64,000 nt of DNA from Myxococcales bacterium (lineage in GTDB: Bacteria; Myxococcota_A; Polyangia; Polyangiales; Polyangiaceae): the NCBI GenBank assembly GCA_016706225.1, contig JADJKB010000008.1, forward strand, positions 682,001 through 746,000, written 5' to 3'. A program made the position numbers and the translations under genes. Within the stretch, counting starts at the first letter, position 1; the number at the start of each line of letters is the position of its first letter. Shown piece after piece: positions 19,674-28,844 of this stretch. Below the pieces are notes generated by a model. That model worked only from the letters and a program-made list of their open reading frames with translations. It was not told where the DNA came from and made no database searches.

Positions 19674-21164
19674 ATGAGCCAAGAACTGCTGGGTGTGGGG
19701 CAGATCTTCGCCGGGCGCTACCGGATCGAGCGGTTTCTCGCCGAGGGTGGCTTCGGCGCGGTTTACGTCGCGGAGCAGCTGGCGACCGAAGCGCACGTTG
19801 CGGTCAAGGTGTTGTGGCCGCATGTGCTCCAGGCCAAGGACGCCGTCGAGAAGTTCGAGCAAGAGGCGCGCATCGCCGGGCGCGTGAACAGTGAACACAT
19901 CGTGCGGGTCGTCGACGCAGGCTTCGACGAGACGACCCAGATGCCGTTCCTGGTCATGGAGCTGTTGATCGGCGAAGACCTCGGGCGCTTGGTGCAAACG
20001 CACGGGCCGCTGCCGCCGGACACCGTGGTCGAGTTCCTGCGTCAGACCGCCTCGGCGCTGGACCGCGCCCATGCCTACACCGATCGCGACGGTGTCGTGC
20101 GCCCGATCGTGCATCGCGATCTCAAGCCGGAGAACCTGTTCGTCGCACGCCGCGACAACGGCGACTCCGTGATCAAGGTGCTCGATTTCGGCATCGCGAA
20201 GGTGCTGGGAGCAACCTCCAATGTCTCACAGGAGGTCAAGGGCACGCCGCTGTACATGGCCTTCGAGCAAGCGGGGGTCGGGAGCATCACGCCGCGCACG
20301 GACGTGTGGGCGCTCGGCCTGATCGCTTTCTTTCTGCTCACGGGCCAGAGTTACTGGCGAGCAGCCCACAACCCGGACGCTTCGCTGACCCAGCTGTTCG
20401 GAGAGGTCCTGTCGCTACCCATCGTCCGCGCGAACGAGCGCCTCGTCGAGCTCGGCCTTCCGCCCAGCCTGCCACCGGCGTTCGACCAGTGGTTCTTCGG
20501 CTGCGTCAACCGCGACGTGAACCAGCGCTTCGCGACGGCGGGCGCGGCGATCGCCTCACTGGCCGAGGTGTTCGGCATCGTGCCCGCGGGGTCGCGCTCG
20601 GCCCCGAGCTTTGCTGTGCCCGCGGCGGCGTTCGCCCCGGCTTCGCAAGCCAACCCGGCGGTGGTCGCCATCACTGGCGACGGCCCCACCCGCGAGGTCA
20701 ACACCCTGCTGTCCGCTCGCCCCGCCGGCGCCGCCACCGAGACCTCCTTGGCGGTATCGGGCAGCCTCGCCACGCCCGCCGCTCGAAGCAGTCCGCTACT
20801 GCCCATCTTGGCAGTCGTCGGCGTGGTGCTCGTCGGCGGAGGCGTCGCAGCGGGAGTGGTCCTCACGCGCGCGCACGCCAGCACCGCAGCGCCTCCAGCG
20901 TCGAGTGCCCCAACTGAAGTCACGTTGCCCCCAACGACGGCGACCGAGTCGAGTTCGGCGGCAGTGGTGGAGGTCGCACCGAGCGCCCCGCCCCCCACAG
21001 GCAGCAGCAGACCCGCGGAGCCTACGACCACCAAGCCGACCGCGCCCAGCGCGAAGACCAGCGCATCGAACAAGACACCGGAGCCGCCTCCTCCTTCCAC
21101 TCCCGCCCCCAAGCCCTCCGGCACCAAGCCGACCAAGGATCCCAGTCCGTATGGAGAACGCTAG
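19674..21164 (+). CDS. Membrane Ser/Thr protein kinase (PknB/Hanks type)
   Basis: A 496-residue kinase with the catalytic domain at residues 15-300: a Gly-rich loop (AEGGFGAVY), Lys45 in VAVKVL, HRDLKPEN with Asp149, and DFG at 171-173. The activation segment reads MAFEQ where most family members have M(S/A)PEQ, so the P+1 region is altered. A Pro/Ala/Ser linker and one transmembrane helix at about 375-398 precede a Thr/Ser/Pro-rich extracytoplasmic tail. The start at ATG 19674 matches the usual kinase N terminus. The stop overlaps the next gene by 14 bases, implying translational coupling. Confidence 0.9.
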   Translation: MSQELLGVGQIFAGRYRIERFLAEGGFGAVYVAEQLATEAHVAVKVLWPHVLQAKDAVEKFEQEARIAGRVNSEHIVRVVDAGFDETTQMPFLVMELLIGEDLGRLVQTHGPLPPDTVVEFLRQTASALDRAHAYTDRDGVVRPIVHRDLKPENLFVARRDNGDSVIKVLDFGIAKVLGATSNVSQEVKGTPLYMAFEQAGVGSITPRTDVWALGLIAFFLLTGQSYWRAAHNPDASLTQLFGEVLSLPIVRANERLVELGLPPSLPPAFDQWFFGCVNRDVNQRFATAGAAIASLAEVFGIVPAGSRSAPSFAVPAAAFAPASQANPAVVAITGDGPTREVNTLLSARPAGAATETSLAVSGSLATPAARSSPLLPILAVVGVVLVGGGVAAGVVLTRAHASTAAPPASSAPTEVTLPPTTATESSSAAVVEVAPSAPPPTGSSRPAEPTTTKPTAPSAKTSASNKTPEPPPPSTPAPKPSGTKPTKDPSPYGER

Positions 21165-22188
21165 TCCCTTGCTGAAGTGGTCAGCCCGTCTCACCACCGC
21201 CGTACTCATTTCGATTCCCGGTCTCGCGTTCGCACAAGGCAACGTCTCCGTCGCCGAGGGGCTATTTCGCGATGGGCGCGAGCTGATGGACAAGGGCGAC
21301 TACGCCGCCGCGTGTCCCAAGCTCAGGGAGAGCCAGCGCCTCGACCCGTCGCCCGGCACGCTGCTCAACCTGGCCGCTTGCGAGGAAAAACAGGGAAAGA
21401 CCGCGAGCGCCTGGGCCAGCTACCTGGCGGCGGCCCGGCTGGCCCGCACTCAGAACCGCACGAACATCGCGGAAGAGGCGAAACAACGCGCGGCCGAGCT
21501 CGAACCCAAGGTGTCTTACTTGAAGATAGTGCTGAGCGAGCGCGTCCCAGGGATCCAGGTGAAGATCGACGACGTCAGCCTCGAGTCGGCCGCGTTGGGC
21601 TCGAAGATCCCCGTCGACCCCGGTGAGCGCACCGTGAGCATCGGCGCGCCGGGGCACAAGACGCTCGAGATGAAGATCAAGATCGGCACGGATCACGATT
21701 CGCAGACCGTCAACGTGCCGAAGCTCGAGCCGGGCGAGAGCGGCGCTTCGCCATCCGAACCAACGAAGCCCGCGACGAAACCCGCGCCCGGGGCGTCACC
21801 GGTGCTCAACGAGCGAGACGCGGCAGGTCCGCCGATCGTTGCGTACGTGGTGGGTGGCGTAGGTGTGGTCGCCCTCGGTGTTGGGACCGCGTTCGCGTTC
21901 ATGGCCAAGAGCGCCTACGACGACGCGGAGGGCAAGTGCCCAACCAAGACTGGTTGTGGGAAGGACGCGGTCGATCTTCGCGACAAGGCCGAGACGCGCG
22001 CCAACATCGCCAACATCGGCGTCGGCCTGGGCATCGTGGGCATCGGCGTCGGCGCGGTGCTGCTCTTGACCCACTCGCCCGGCAAGCGGGAGAGACCGCC
22101 AGCCAGTGCCGGGTTCCACTCGCTTCGCGTGAGCCCGTTCGCGTCGGGAACGTCCGCGGGTGTCGCAATCAGCGGGGTGACGTTCTGA
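21151..22188 (+). CDS. Exported TPR/PEGA-like protein
   Basis: A 345-residue protein beginning with a signal peptide that ends GLAFAQG. The N-terminal half looks like TPR helices (DGRELMDKGDYAAACPKL, LLNLAACEEKQGKTASAW). A PEGA-like beta segment follows (VKIDDVSLE through GERTVSIGAPGHK). The C-terminal part has two hydrophobic segments around AYVVGGVGVVALGVGTAF and IGVGLGIVGIGVGAVLLL. Similar proteins commonly follow Ser/Thr kinases in myxobacteria. It overlaps the kinase by 14 bases and the next gene by 3, so the three probably form one operon. Confidence 0.8.
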   Translation: MENASPLLKWSARLTTAVLISIPGLAFAQGNVSVAEGLFRDGRELMDKGDYAAACPKLRESQRLDPSPGTLLNLAACEEKQGKTASAWASYLAAARLARTQNRTNIAEEAKQRAAELEPKVSYLKIVLSERVPGIQVKIDDVSLESAALGSKIPVDPGERTVSIGAPGHKTLEMKIKIGTDHDSQTVNVPKLEPGESGASPSEPTKPATKPAPGASPVLNERDAAGPPIVAYVVGGVGVVALGVGTAFAFMAKSAYDDAEGKCPTKTGCGKDAVDLRDKAETRANIANIGVGLGIVGIGVGAVLLLTHSPGKRERPPASAGFHSLRVSPFASGTSAGVAISGVTF

Positions 22189-23081
22189 TGCGCCGGCGAG
22201 CCAGCACGTTCAGTCTACTGTTCATCGTGGTCGCTGCGGTCGGATGTCAGAAGGTCTGGGGCTTCGAAGATTTCGAGGAGGGTGCGGCTACGGGCGGAGC
22301 AGGTGGAGGCGGGACCGGCGGCGCCACCGGTGGAAGCGGCGGGACGGCCGGAGCGACCGGGGGAAGCGCCGGCGCGGCACCGTGTACGGACGGCAGCGCA
22401 CCTGCCGGCATGCTCGGTGTGCACACCCAAGCTGGCACTTGTGTGTGGATCGATCCGAAGGAAGTGACGCGCACCGAATATGACACCTTCAGGCTTGCCG
22501 CGGTGGTTCCGACCGGAGTCTGCGGCTGGAACACGAGCCTCGACGCGCCAGAGAAGAAACAGACCACCACTCCTTGCCTGGGACCGGGCGAGACGAGCGA
22601 CGCAGGCGCCGGAGCGGACGCAGCGTCACTCCCCGGCGACGAGCCGGTGACCTGCATCGATTGGTGCGACGCATTCTCGTTCTGCGCCGCCGCCGGCAAG
22701 ACACTGTGTCCGGGCACGTTCAACCAGCCGAAGGCCGGAGCGTGGTACGACGTCTGCTCGTCCAACGGGAAGAACGACTACCCCTACGCTGGGAGCTACC
22801 AGTCGAACTACTGCAACGACAGCTCCGTGGCGGCAAAGAGCCTCGTCTCCACGGGTAGCAAGACCGAGTGCAAGACGCCGAGCGGAGCCTTCGACATGGT
22901 CGGCAACGCAAGCGAATGGCTCGATGCATGTACTGGCACGACCCAGTCCGACAGCTGCGACACGCGGGGTGGGAGCTACAACGACAATTCCGGTCTCGCC
23001 ACCTGCGCTGGCTCTGTGGGTGTCAAGAAGGAGACTGGCCTGCCGACCCTCGGCTTCCGCTGCTGCTGGCTGCCGAAGTGA
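22188..23081 (+). CDS. FGE/SUMF1-like lipoprotein
   Basis: A 297-residue lipoprotein with lipobox VAAVGC at residues 15-20, then a Gly/Ala/Thr linker. The rest is a formylglycine-generating-enzyme-like (SUMF1) fold: KEVTRTEYDTF, VTCIDWCDAFSFC, FDMVGNASEWLDAC, a TRGGSY turn and the family-typical LGFRCC end. The paired catalytic Cys arrangement of true FGE is not evident, so a binding or structural role is more likely than Cys oxidation. ATG overlaps the upstream TGA (TGATG). Last gene of the kinase operon, ending just before tRNA-Leu on the other strand. Confidence 0.85.
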   Translation: MRRRASTFSLLFIVVAAVGCQKVWGFEDFEEGAATGGAGGGGTGGATGGSGGTAGATGGSAGAAPCTDGSAPAGMLGVHTQAGTCVWIDPKEVTRTEYDTFRLAAVVPTGVCGWNTSLDAPEKKQTTTPCLGPGETSDAGAGADAASLPGDEPVTCIDWCDAFSFCAAAGKTLCPGTFNQPKAGAWYDVCSSNGKNDYPYAGSYQSNYCNDSSVAAKSLVSTGSKTECKTPSGAFDMVGNASEWLDACTGTTQSDSCDTRGGSYNDNSGLATCAGSVGVKKETGLPTLGFRCCWLPK

Positions 23082-23172
23082 GCTTGCTCCACGAGAAGCA
23101 AGCGTTCCCCGTGCCTTTGCTGGTTCTGTTCGCCGTTCCCGTCGCCGGTGTGTCCGGAACGCCTCTGGAGTT

Positions 23173-23259
23173 TGGTGCGAAGGAGAGGACTTGAACCTCC
23201 ACCCCATTTCTGGGACTGGAACCTGAATCCAGCGCGTCTGCCAGTTCCGCCACCTTCGC
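23173..23259 (-). tRNA. tRNA-Leu(CAG)
   Basis: A complete class II tRNA on the minus strand. The acceptor begins GCGAAGG and closes with CCTTCGC. The anticodon stem CTGGA/TCCAG holds the loop TTCAGGT, with CAG at plus positions 23223-23225. A variable arm follows, then a T arm containing GGTTCAAGTCC. CCA is encoded at 23173-23175. Its 3' portion is duplicated at 5599-5653. Confidence 0.95.
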
Positions 23260-23645
23260 GGGTGCTCTGTGGGGCAATGCGGGGTTTGTCGGGCCCGTGC
23301 CTTCGGAGGGCCGGGTAGATAGCCCAGCCCGGGGGCGTTCCGCAAGGGCTCGGATCGCCCCCCAGTTTCGATCGGTTCTTCCCAGGCCGCGGGGATCGTC
23401 CACCGTCGGCTCGTAGTGGCGGTCCGAGCCGAGGCGGGGGAAGGGGTTGCCAGCCGCACAGGGCGCACGCGCCTCGCCTCGCCGATGCGCTTCTGCAGCA
23501 TGCCGATGAGCCTCTGCCTGGTGCGTCCCCTTCGAGTCATGATTCGCTCCTCTCTCCTCGCTCGCGTTCGTGCCCACGACGCTGCCGCTGCCGAGACCAC
23601 GAGCACGTGCCGGCACACCCTTTGTGGGGGTGTGCCCGGACCGTC
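23260..23645. other. Intergenic, possible small minus-strand ORF
   Basis: No firm gene. On the minus strand an ATG at 23540 has a plausible purine-rich site (GAGAGAGGAG) and opens with a basic peptide (MTRRGRTRQRLIGMLQ). The frame then runs on through the tRNA gene, so if real it would have to end earlier by frameshift. I do not call it. Confidence 0.4.
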
Positions 23646-24881
23646 TCAGGGTGTGAGCGCGGCGATGGCGGCGCGAAGCAGGGGTTCGACCCGAGGCTCG
23701 ACCCCGCGCAGTCGCACCTGCTCGACAGCGTGCCGTGCCTGGGCCCGCTTGAACCCCGAGAGCACCAGCGCCGAGCGCACCTTCTCGAACACCTCGAGCT
23801 CGGGCGCGACGGCAGGTGCTGGCGCTGGCGCGAGTGCCGGCTTCGCGGGCGTGCTGTTCTCCTTGCGGCGAGCGCGAGCCCCCGCGATCTCGTTCTGGAT
23901 GTGCTCGTCGCCGAACACCTGTCGCGCTCGGTATGAGTTGTGAGCCGAGCAGAGCAGGCAGCAGTTGTCCACGGTCGTCGGCCCGCCCTTCGCGAAGGGA
24001 ACGATGTGCTCGATGGTCAGGAAACGGGTCTCTGAACATCGCCGCCCCTCAGCATCGCGGAAGGTGCACCGGTCAGCGTCCCGCTCCCGGACGGCGCGCT
24101 GGACATCGACGGGCACGTGCCGCGAGCCCGGCTTCGTCTCGCGACGCTTGCGCGGCTTGCCCGCGCCCGAGCGACGCTTGGTCTCGACGGCGATGAGCTC
24201 GTCGATGGCCCGCTCGATGATGGCGGCGAGATCCCCGCCCGGCTCGGCGTGGCTGAGCAGGTCTCGAGCGCGCTCGAGCTTGTCCCTGAGCGCCGCGCTG
24301 GCCGTGAACTCCACGCGGAAGCTCGTCGCCGAGAGCGGCTCGACCCGAGGCCGGGCGCTCGCCGAAGCGCCCGGGGTCGCGCCGCCCTGGGCGACCGGGG
24401 CGCCGGGCCCCGTGTCACCTTGCTCGAGCATGGTGCGTCCCCCCAACGGCGTGATGCTCGGGAGCACGTCCGGCTTGGGGAAGCGGCGCGCGAGCAGCGC
24501 CTCGATTTGGCGGCGGCTCTTGCCCCGGGCCTCGCTGAGCAGCGCGCTCACGTTTTCGTCCGTGAGGTGGGGCGCGAGCAGCCAGAGGCCGGTCAGGTGG
24601 AGCGCGCCGGCCTTGAGGTCGGCCATCGCCTCGGGAAACCGAAGGCAAGCCCGGGCGACGGCGATGCGCGTCTGCGCCTCGTTTTCGGAGTACCCGAGCC
24701 GCTCCGTGCAGTACGCGAACATCGAGGAGCAGGCTTGACCGAGATACAACTTCCGCCGCTCGACCTCGCCGAGGTAGGCGATGACCCGGGCGACGGCGCG
24801 GCGCTCGGCGCGGCGGGCCTCCGGCAAGTGAGCGATGAGCTCGTCATCGGTGAGAGCAGTGAGCGAGAGGGGCGCGCGCAT
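23646..24881 (-). CDS. HNH endonuclease family protein (DUF222-like)
   Basis: A 411-residue protein. The N-terminal roughly 200 residues are helical and DUF222-like (ERLGYSENEAQTRIAVAR). An HNH nuclease domain follows the basic segment HVPVDVQRAVRERD, with DRCTF, the catalytic IEHIVP and the paired-Cys CCLLCSAHN. The last 45 residues (RSALVLSGFKRAQARHAVEQ) resemble the RuvA C-terminal helical domain. The start at ATG 24881 is chosen for the GGAG five bases upstream; GTG 24923 is an alternative. Such genes are often repeated in myxobacterial genomes. No mobile-element ends are seen here. Confidence 0.85.
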   Translation of the reverse strand: MRAPLSLTALTDDELIAHLPEARRAERRAVARVIAYLGEVERRKLYLGQACSSMFAYCTERLGYSENEAQTRIAVARACLRFPEAMADLKAGALHLTGLWLLAPHLTDENVSALLSEARGKSRRQIEALLARRFPKPDVLPSITPLGGRTMLEQGDTGPGAPVAQGGATPGASASARPRVEPLSATSFRVEFTASAALRDKLERARDLLSHAEPGGDLAAIIERAIDELIAVETKRRSGAGKPRKRRETKPGSRHVPVDVQRAVRERDADRCTFRDAEGRRCSETRFLTIEHIVPFAKGGPTTVDNCCLLCSAHNSYRARQVFGDEHIQNEIAGARARRKENSTPAKPALAPAPAPAVAPELEVFEKVRSALVLSGFKRAQARHAVEQVRLRGVEPRVEPLLRAAIAALTP

Positions 24882-25770
24882 ATCTCCGCATACCACGCGA
24901 TTTTTCGCCCTCACCGCTGCCACCAGGCGCGACGCTCACGACGTGGAACGCTTCGAACGTCACCGCAACGCGCGAAGCGCGCACAGCGCTCATCCTCGTG
25001 GCAGCGCGCGATGGTTTTCTCGTGACTCGTCGGAAGCGCGCGCTGCGCGCCCGGAAACCCGTCAAGAAGAATGTGAATCGAATCGTCGCGCGACCGCTCT
25101 TTTCACGCGCGCGCTTCGCCACGGCGCAGAGCTCGGAACCACGCCTCTCACACCCCTCGAACAAAGAGGGGTGCACGGATTGCCCTCGGTGGTCTTGGCA
25201 GCGGCAGCGTCCTCGAGCTCGCGCGCTCGCGCAGCAAAGCAACGCGACCGAGCCCGAGCGGGGCACACGGTGCGCGTCGGGACCGCTGCTCCCAGGCGAC
25301 GAGACGCGACGTCCGCGCGGGCATCGACTCGCCCTGCGCCGCAGAGTGACTACTTCGTCTTCCTTGCTCTCTTCTCTCCGCCGCTGCCTTCGCCGACCGC
25401 TCGGTCCTCGGCGCTGACCTTCTAGCTCTCGCTGACGCCTTCCCCCCCGCGGCGACCCGCAGGCCGCGACAGCGGCCGAGGACCGACGCTTGGGGGGGAA
25501 CGACCGCCACGAGGCCGCGACAGCGGCCGAGGGCCGGGCGAGGCGGGGGCACCTCGGCCGGACTCGAGCTGCGAATTTGTGCCTCGCTCCCCAGCCCTCC
25601 CCCGCGGCAGCGCAACGGATCGAAGACGCGTCGCTTTTACCAACCCGTCCGGCCCGACTACCAGTCAGGGCTCGGATCGCCCCCCGGCCCTTTCGCCCCG
25701 CGCCCCTGCCAGAGGGCCGCGCGGGCCCTCTGCCTACGCCAAGGTTCCGAACGCGAGCTAGGTTCAGCCG
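24882..25770. other. Intergenic region, no gene recognised
   Basis: About 890 bases without a credible gene on either strand. It contains a hairpin with an 8-bp stem (CACCCCTC/GAGGGGTG at 25151-25173) and two copies of the 20-bp sequence starting AGGCCGCGACAGCGGCC at 25461 and 25512. Each copy folds as GGCCGC-GACA-GCGGCC. Long open frames here are GC-driven. Confidence 0.55.
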
Positions 25771-26586
25771 ATGGAACGAACCCTGCCGCCCTTGGGTGTC
25801 TTCGCCGCACAGGTCGCCCGCGCGCTCGGTGGCGCTGCGAACGTCTTCGATTCGGGCGAGTATCCGGCGGCGGCGGTCGCCTTCGGCGGCTGGCATCGGG
25901 TCCTGATCCGCGATCACCAGTGGGCACTCTCGGTCTCGTTGCCAACCGAGCACAGCTGGCAGCTCCGCACTCCCGAGGATTGGACCGCGACGGAGCCCCT
26001 GCTCCGCGCTGCGCTCACCAGCAACCCCGTGCTCTCGATGAGCGACCTGCTCATCGTGCTCGGTCCGATGCTCGCGCGCCGTACCGGGAGCGCATGGAGC
26101 GCGAACATCGCGGGCACCTCGCCGCCCGGGGAGACCTGGCTGCGCAACGGCGCGCGCAGTGTGGGGCTGTTCCAGCAACCAAGCTCCGTTCGTGTGGTCG
26201 TCTGGGCCGACCGCGCGCTGTCGTCGCAGAGCTTCACGACGCCGGAGGCGCTCGGAACACTCGCTCCCTGGCTCGAGGCGGCGCTCGACCAGCAGGACCG
26301 TGCGCTCCTGGAAGCGGAGGCAGAAGCCAGACGCAAGGCCGCACTGCCGCCGCCCGACTTCGACGCCGTGCTCGCGCTCTTGAAGGCAGGCGCGCGGATC
26401 TGCACGTCGGGCGCCCGCTGCAACGAGACCTTCTTCTGGGACGGAAGGCTGCGCCGCGAGATCTTCGACGAAGGCGACGTGTCCGTGTGCGATGGGAGCG
26501 AGGCTGACTTGCGCCGCCACATGGAGCTCTACCCAGACGCGTTTCGGCGCGCGCTCGCAGCGGGTGACCGGGGACAGGGGTCGTGA
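25771..26586 (+). CDS. Conserved hypothetical protein
   Basis: A 271-residue soluble-looking protein with no signal peptide or membrane segment. I do not recognise the family. It is Trp-rich in the N-terminal half (WHRVLIRDHQW, HSWQL). A helical charged stretch lies at about 180-195 (EAEAEARRKA). A C-terminal part follows with CTSGARCNETFFWDG. Codon use fits its neighbours. Convergent with the kinase at 26610-28136, with 23 bases between the stops. Confidence 0.7.
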   Translation: MERTLPPLGVFAAQVARALGGAANVFDSGEYPAAAVAFGGWHRVLIRDHQWALSVSLPTEHSWQLRTPEDWTATEPLLRAALTSNPVLSMSDLLIVLGPMLARRTGSAWSANIAGTSPPGETWLRNGARSVGLFQQPSSVRVVVWADRALSSQSFTTPEALGTLAPWLEAALDQQDRALLEAEAEARRKAALPPPDFDAVLALLKAGARICTSGARCNETFFWDGRLRREIFDEGDVSVCDGSEADLRRHMELYPDAFRRALAAGDRGQGS

Positions 26587-26609
26587 TGACGACTTCCCGT
26601 GCTCCCGCC

Positions 26610-28136
26610 TCACTTCACGGGTCTTGGCTTCTTCCGATAACGGCGCGGGCGGCGGGGTGGGGGTTTTGCCGGAGCGTCGACCGATGCGTCCGCATCCGCC
26701 CCGGCGTCCTCGCTCGGCGCAACGAGGGGCTCCGAGAGCACGCTCGCGTCCGGATTGACCGCCGCGCCGGCGTCCGTTTCGGGCACGGGCTCGAGTACTG
26801 GCTCGGGCTCGGGCGGGGGCAGCGGGACCAGATCGACACTGGGGATCGTCGTCGCGCCGCGTCCCGAATCAACCGGCGTGACCTGCCGCCTGCGCGCCAG
26901 CGCCGCGACCGATAGCCCGAGCGCGATCACCACCAGCAGCAAGATGCCGGCGAACGCCGCGATGGCGATCAGGCGCGCCTCGGGTCCCTGCGCCTCCGTC
27001 GCGAGGTGCGGTCGCGGGCCGAGCTCTGCGACGCCATTGTTGTCGGGCTCCGGTGCAGGGTCCGGTACCGGCGCCGGTAACACCCTCACGCGGGTAGGCG
27101 GCTCCTCCGAAACGGGTGCCGTGGAGACCGGAGCGACCGCGTCGGCTGGCTCATCGGGCACCTGCAAGATCAACGTCGCGGCCTCCGAGTCGGGACCGAC
27201 GCTGACCGGTGGCGGCCTCGACGGGCGCAAATCGACGGCGTGGTTCGAGCTCGCGTGCTCGCGCCCGAGCACGCGGTTGGAGGTGCGCCGGAGCTGCCGC
27301 TGCATCGTCACCGCGTCTGGCCAGCGCGCGTCTCTCTTGAACGCGAGGGCCTTGTCCACCAGCGCGACGACGTCGGAGTCCAGATCCGGAAGCACACTCG
27401 AGAGCGAACGAGCCGGCTTCGCCGCAACCAGGATCAACGCCTCTCCGAGGGTCTCGGCCTCGTGCACCTGCCGACCGCAGAGCAGCGTGAAGAGCGTCGC
27501 GCCGAGGCCCCAGATGTCGGTCTTGGCGTCGATCTCGTCGCCCCGTCCGGCAGCTTGTTCCGGCGACATGAAACCCGGCGTGCCGATCATGGCGCCGGCC
27601 ATGGTGAGGTTCGTGCCGTGACCGCCGGCCTGCAGGCGCGCGATGCCGAAATCGAGGACCTTCACCACCCCCTCGCCGGTGAGAAACAGGTTCTCGGGCT
27701 TGATGTCGCGGTGGACGATGCCCTGAGCGTGGGCCGCCGCGAGCACCTCGAGCACCTGGTCGGCGATGCCCAACACCTCGGGCAGCGGGACAAAACCGCC
27801 CAGTCGTTCGCGCCGCGCCTCGACGTTTTCGCCCGTCAACAGCTCCATCACCAGGAACGCACAACCGTCCTCCGTGGTGTCGTCGTCGAAGACCGTGACC
27901 GCGCCGCGGTGTTTCACGCGGTTCGCCACGTAGCCCTCGCGCTGGAAGCGCTTGCGGATCGTGTCGTTGTCCGAGATGTCCGAGTGCAGCACCTTGATCG
28001 CGACTTCATTGCCGTTGCGATGCGTCGCTTTGTAGACCGCGGCCATCCCGCCAACGCCGATCAGTGCGTCGATGGTCCAGCGGTCGCGGAGTACCTTGCC
28101 CACGCGCTTTTGGGCTTCATGGGTCAGAAGTTCCAT
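26610..28136 (-). CDS. Membrane Ser/Thr protein kinase (PknB/Hanks type)
   Basis: A 508-residue kinase with all canonical motifs: Gly-rich loop GVGGMAAVY, Lys48 in VAIKVL, HRDIKPEN (142-149), DFG at 162-164 and MSPEQ at 190-194. A Pro-rich linker leads to one transmembrane helix at about 389-413. An acidic/Ala-rich segment and a strongly basic Pro/Arg/Lys end (RRPRRYRKKPRP) follow. By the usual topology the catalytic domain is cytoplasmic and the tail is outside. Unlike the kinase at 19.7 kb, its activation segment is standard. Confidence 0.92.
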   Translation of the reverse strand: MELLTHEAQKRVGKVLRDRWTIDALIGVGGMAAVYKATHRNGNEVAIKVLHSDISDNDTIRKRFQREGYVANRVKHRGAVTVFDDDTTEDGCAFLVMELLTGENVEARRERLGGFVPLPEVLGIADQVLEVLAAAHAQGIVHRDIKPENLFLTGEGVVKVLDFGIARLQAGGHGTNLTMAGAMIGTPGFMSPEQAAGRGDEIDAKTDIWGLGATLFTLLCGRQVHEAETLGEALILVAAKPARSLSSVLPDLDSDVVALVDKALAFKRDARWPDAVTMQRQLRRTSNRVLGREHASSNHAVDLRPSRPPPVSVGPDSEAATLILQVPDEPADAVAPVSTAPVSEEPPTRVRVLPAPVPDPAPEPDNNGVAELGPRPHLATEAQGPEARLIAIAAFAGILLLVVIALGLSVAALARRRQVTPVDSGRGATTIPSVDLVPLPPPEPEPVLEPVPETDAGAAVNPDASVLSEPLVAPSEDAGADADASVDAPAKPPPRRPRRYRKKPRPVK

Positions 28137-28208
28137 TTCGAGCAGAGCGCCGACTCTATCAGAGACGCGAAATTCGAGCGCGGCACGGCGGCCTGCGGCG
28201 CGGGAGGC

Positions 28209-28760
28209 TCAGCTGTCGTCTGCGCCGGCGGCGGCGGGTTTCGGCGGTACGGCGGTTTTTTTCGGCTTGTGGGCCTTGCTGTGTTTTGCGAGCGCTGCCG
28301 GTTTGGCCTTGGGCTTAGCCTTCGGTGCGGTCGCCTTCTTGGGCTTGGGCTTCGGCTCGTGCGCGAGCGGCGGCTTGGCTTTGGGTTTTGATTTTGCGCT
28401 TGCTTGGTGAGCGCCGGCCGGCGTGGGCTCGTGCTTCGGCTTCGATGCAAGCTCGTGCTTCGGCTTGGCCTTGGCCTTGGCCTTGGCCGCCTTGGCTGCC
28501 TTGGCCTTGGCCGCTCTTGCCTTGGCCCTGGTTGCCTTGGCCTTGGCTTTCAGCGCGGCCCCGTCCGGATGGCTTGCCGTCGCCGCAGGCTTTGCTGTCG
28601 CCGGCTTCGTTGCTTTCGGCTTCGCTGCGGGCGCCGGCGTTTCGCCTGGCTCGTCACCGTTCGCCGGATCGTCATCCATTGGCGGTGGCGCGCCCTGGGC
28701 CAACGCCGACGCCGTCAGAGACATCCAGACCAGCAGGGCACGCAGTGAAATTCCCCTCAT
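28209..28760 (-). CDS. Exported Lys/Ala-rich histone H1-like protein
   Basis: A 183-residue protein. Residues 1-23 form a signal peptide ending SALAQG. A short acidic stretch (MDDDPANGDEPGE) follows. The remainder is almost wholly Lys, Ala and Pro in AKAK and KPKP runs, like bacterial histone H1-like tails. A basic low-complexity tail behind a Sec signal is odd, because such tails normally bind DNA or RNA in the cytoplasm. An envelope or extracellular-DNA ligand is possible. ATG 28775 is an alternative start. Confidence 0.7.
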   Translation of the reverse strand: MRGISLRALLVWMSLTASALAQGAPPPMDDDPANGDEPGETPAPAAKPKATKPATAKPAATASHPDGAALKAKAKATRAKARAAKAKAAKAAKAKAKAKPKHELASKPKHEPTPAGAHQASAKSKPKAKPPLAHEPKPKPKKATAPKAKPKAKPAALAKHSKAHKPKKTAVPPKPAAAGADDS

Positions 28761-28844
28761 CGCGGCCGGACGCATCCCACAATCGCCGTTGGCGGGCAAT
28801 GCCGGGTTGCGCCGCGCCAGGGCAGGCTCTAGGAAGCTCCTGTC

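Noticed and set aside
22626..23618. Minus-strand frame of 330 codons covering tRNA-Leu
   Set aside because: It translates straight through the tRNA and opposes the FGE-like gene; a known type of spurious call.
24844..26613. 589-codon minus-strand frame
   Set aside because: Arg/Ala-rich low-information translation opposite the hypothetical gene at 25771; no domain and no ribosome site.
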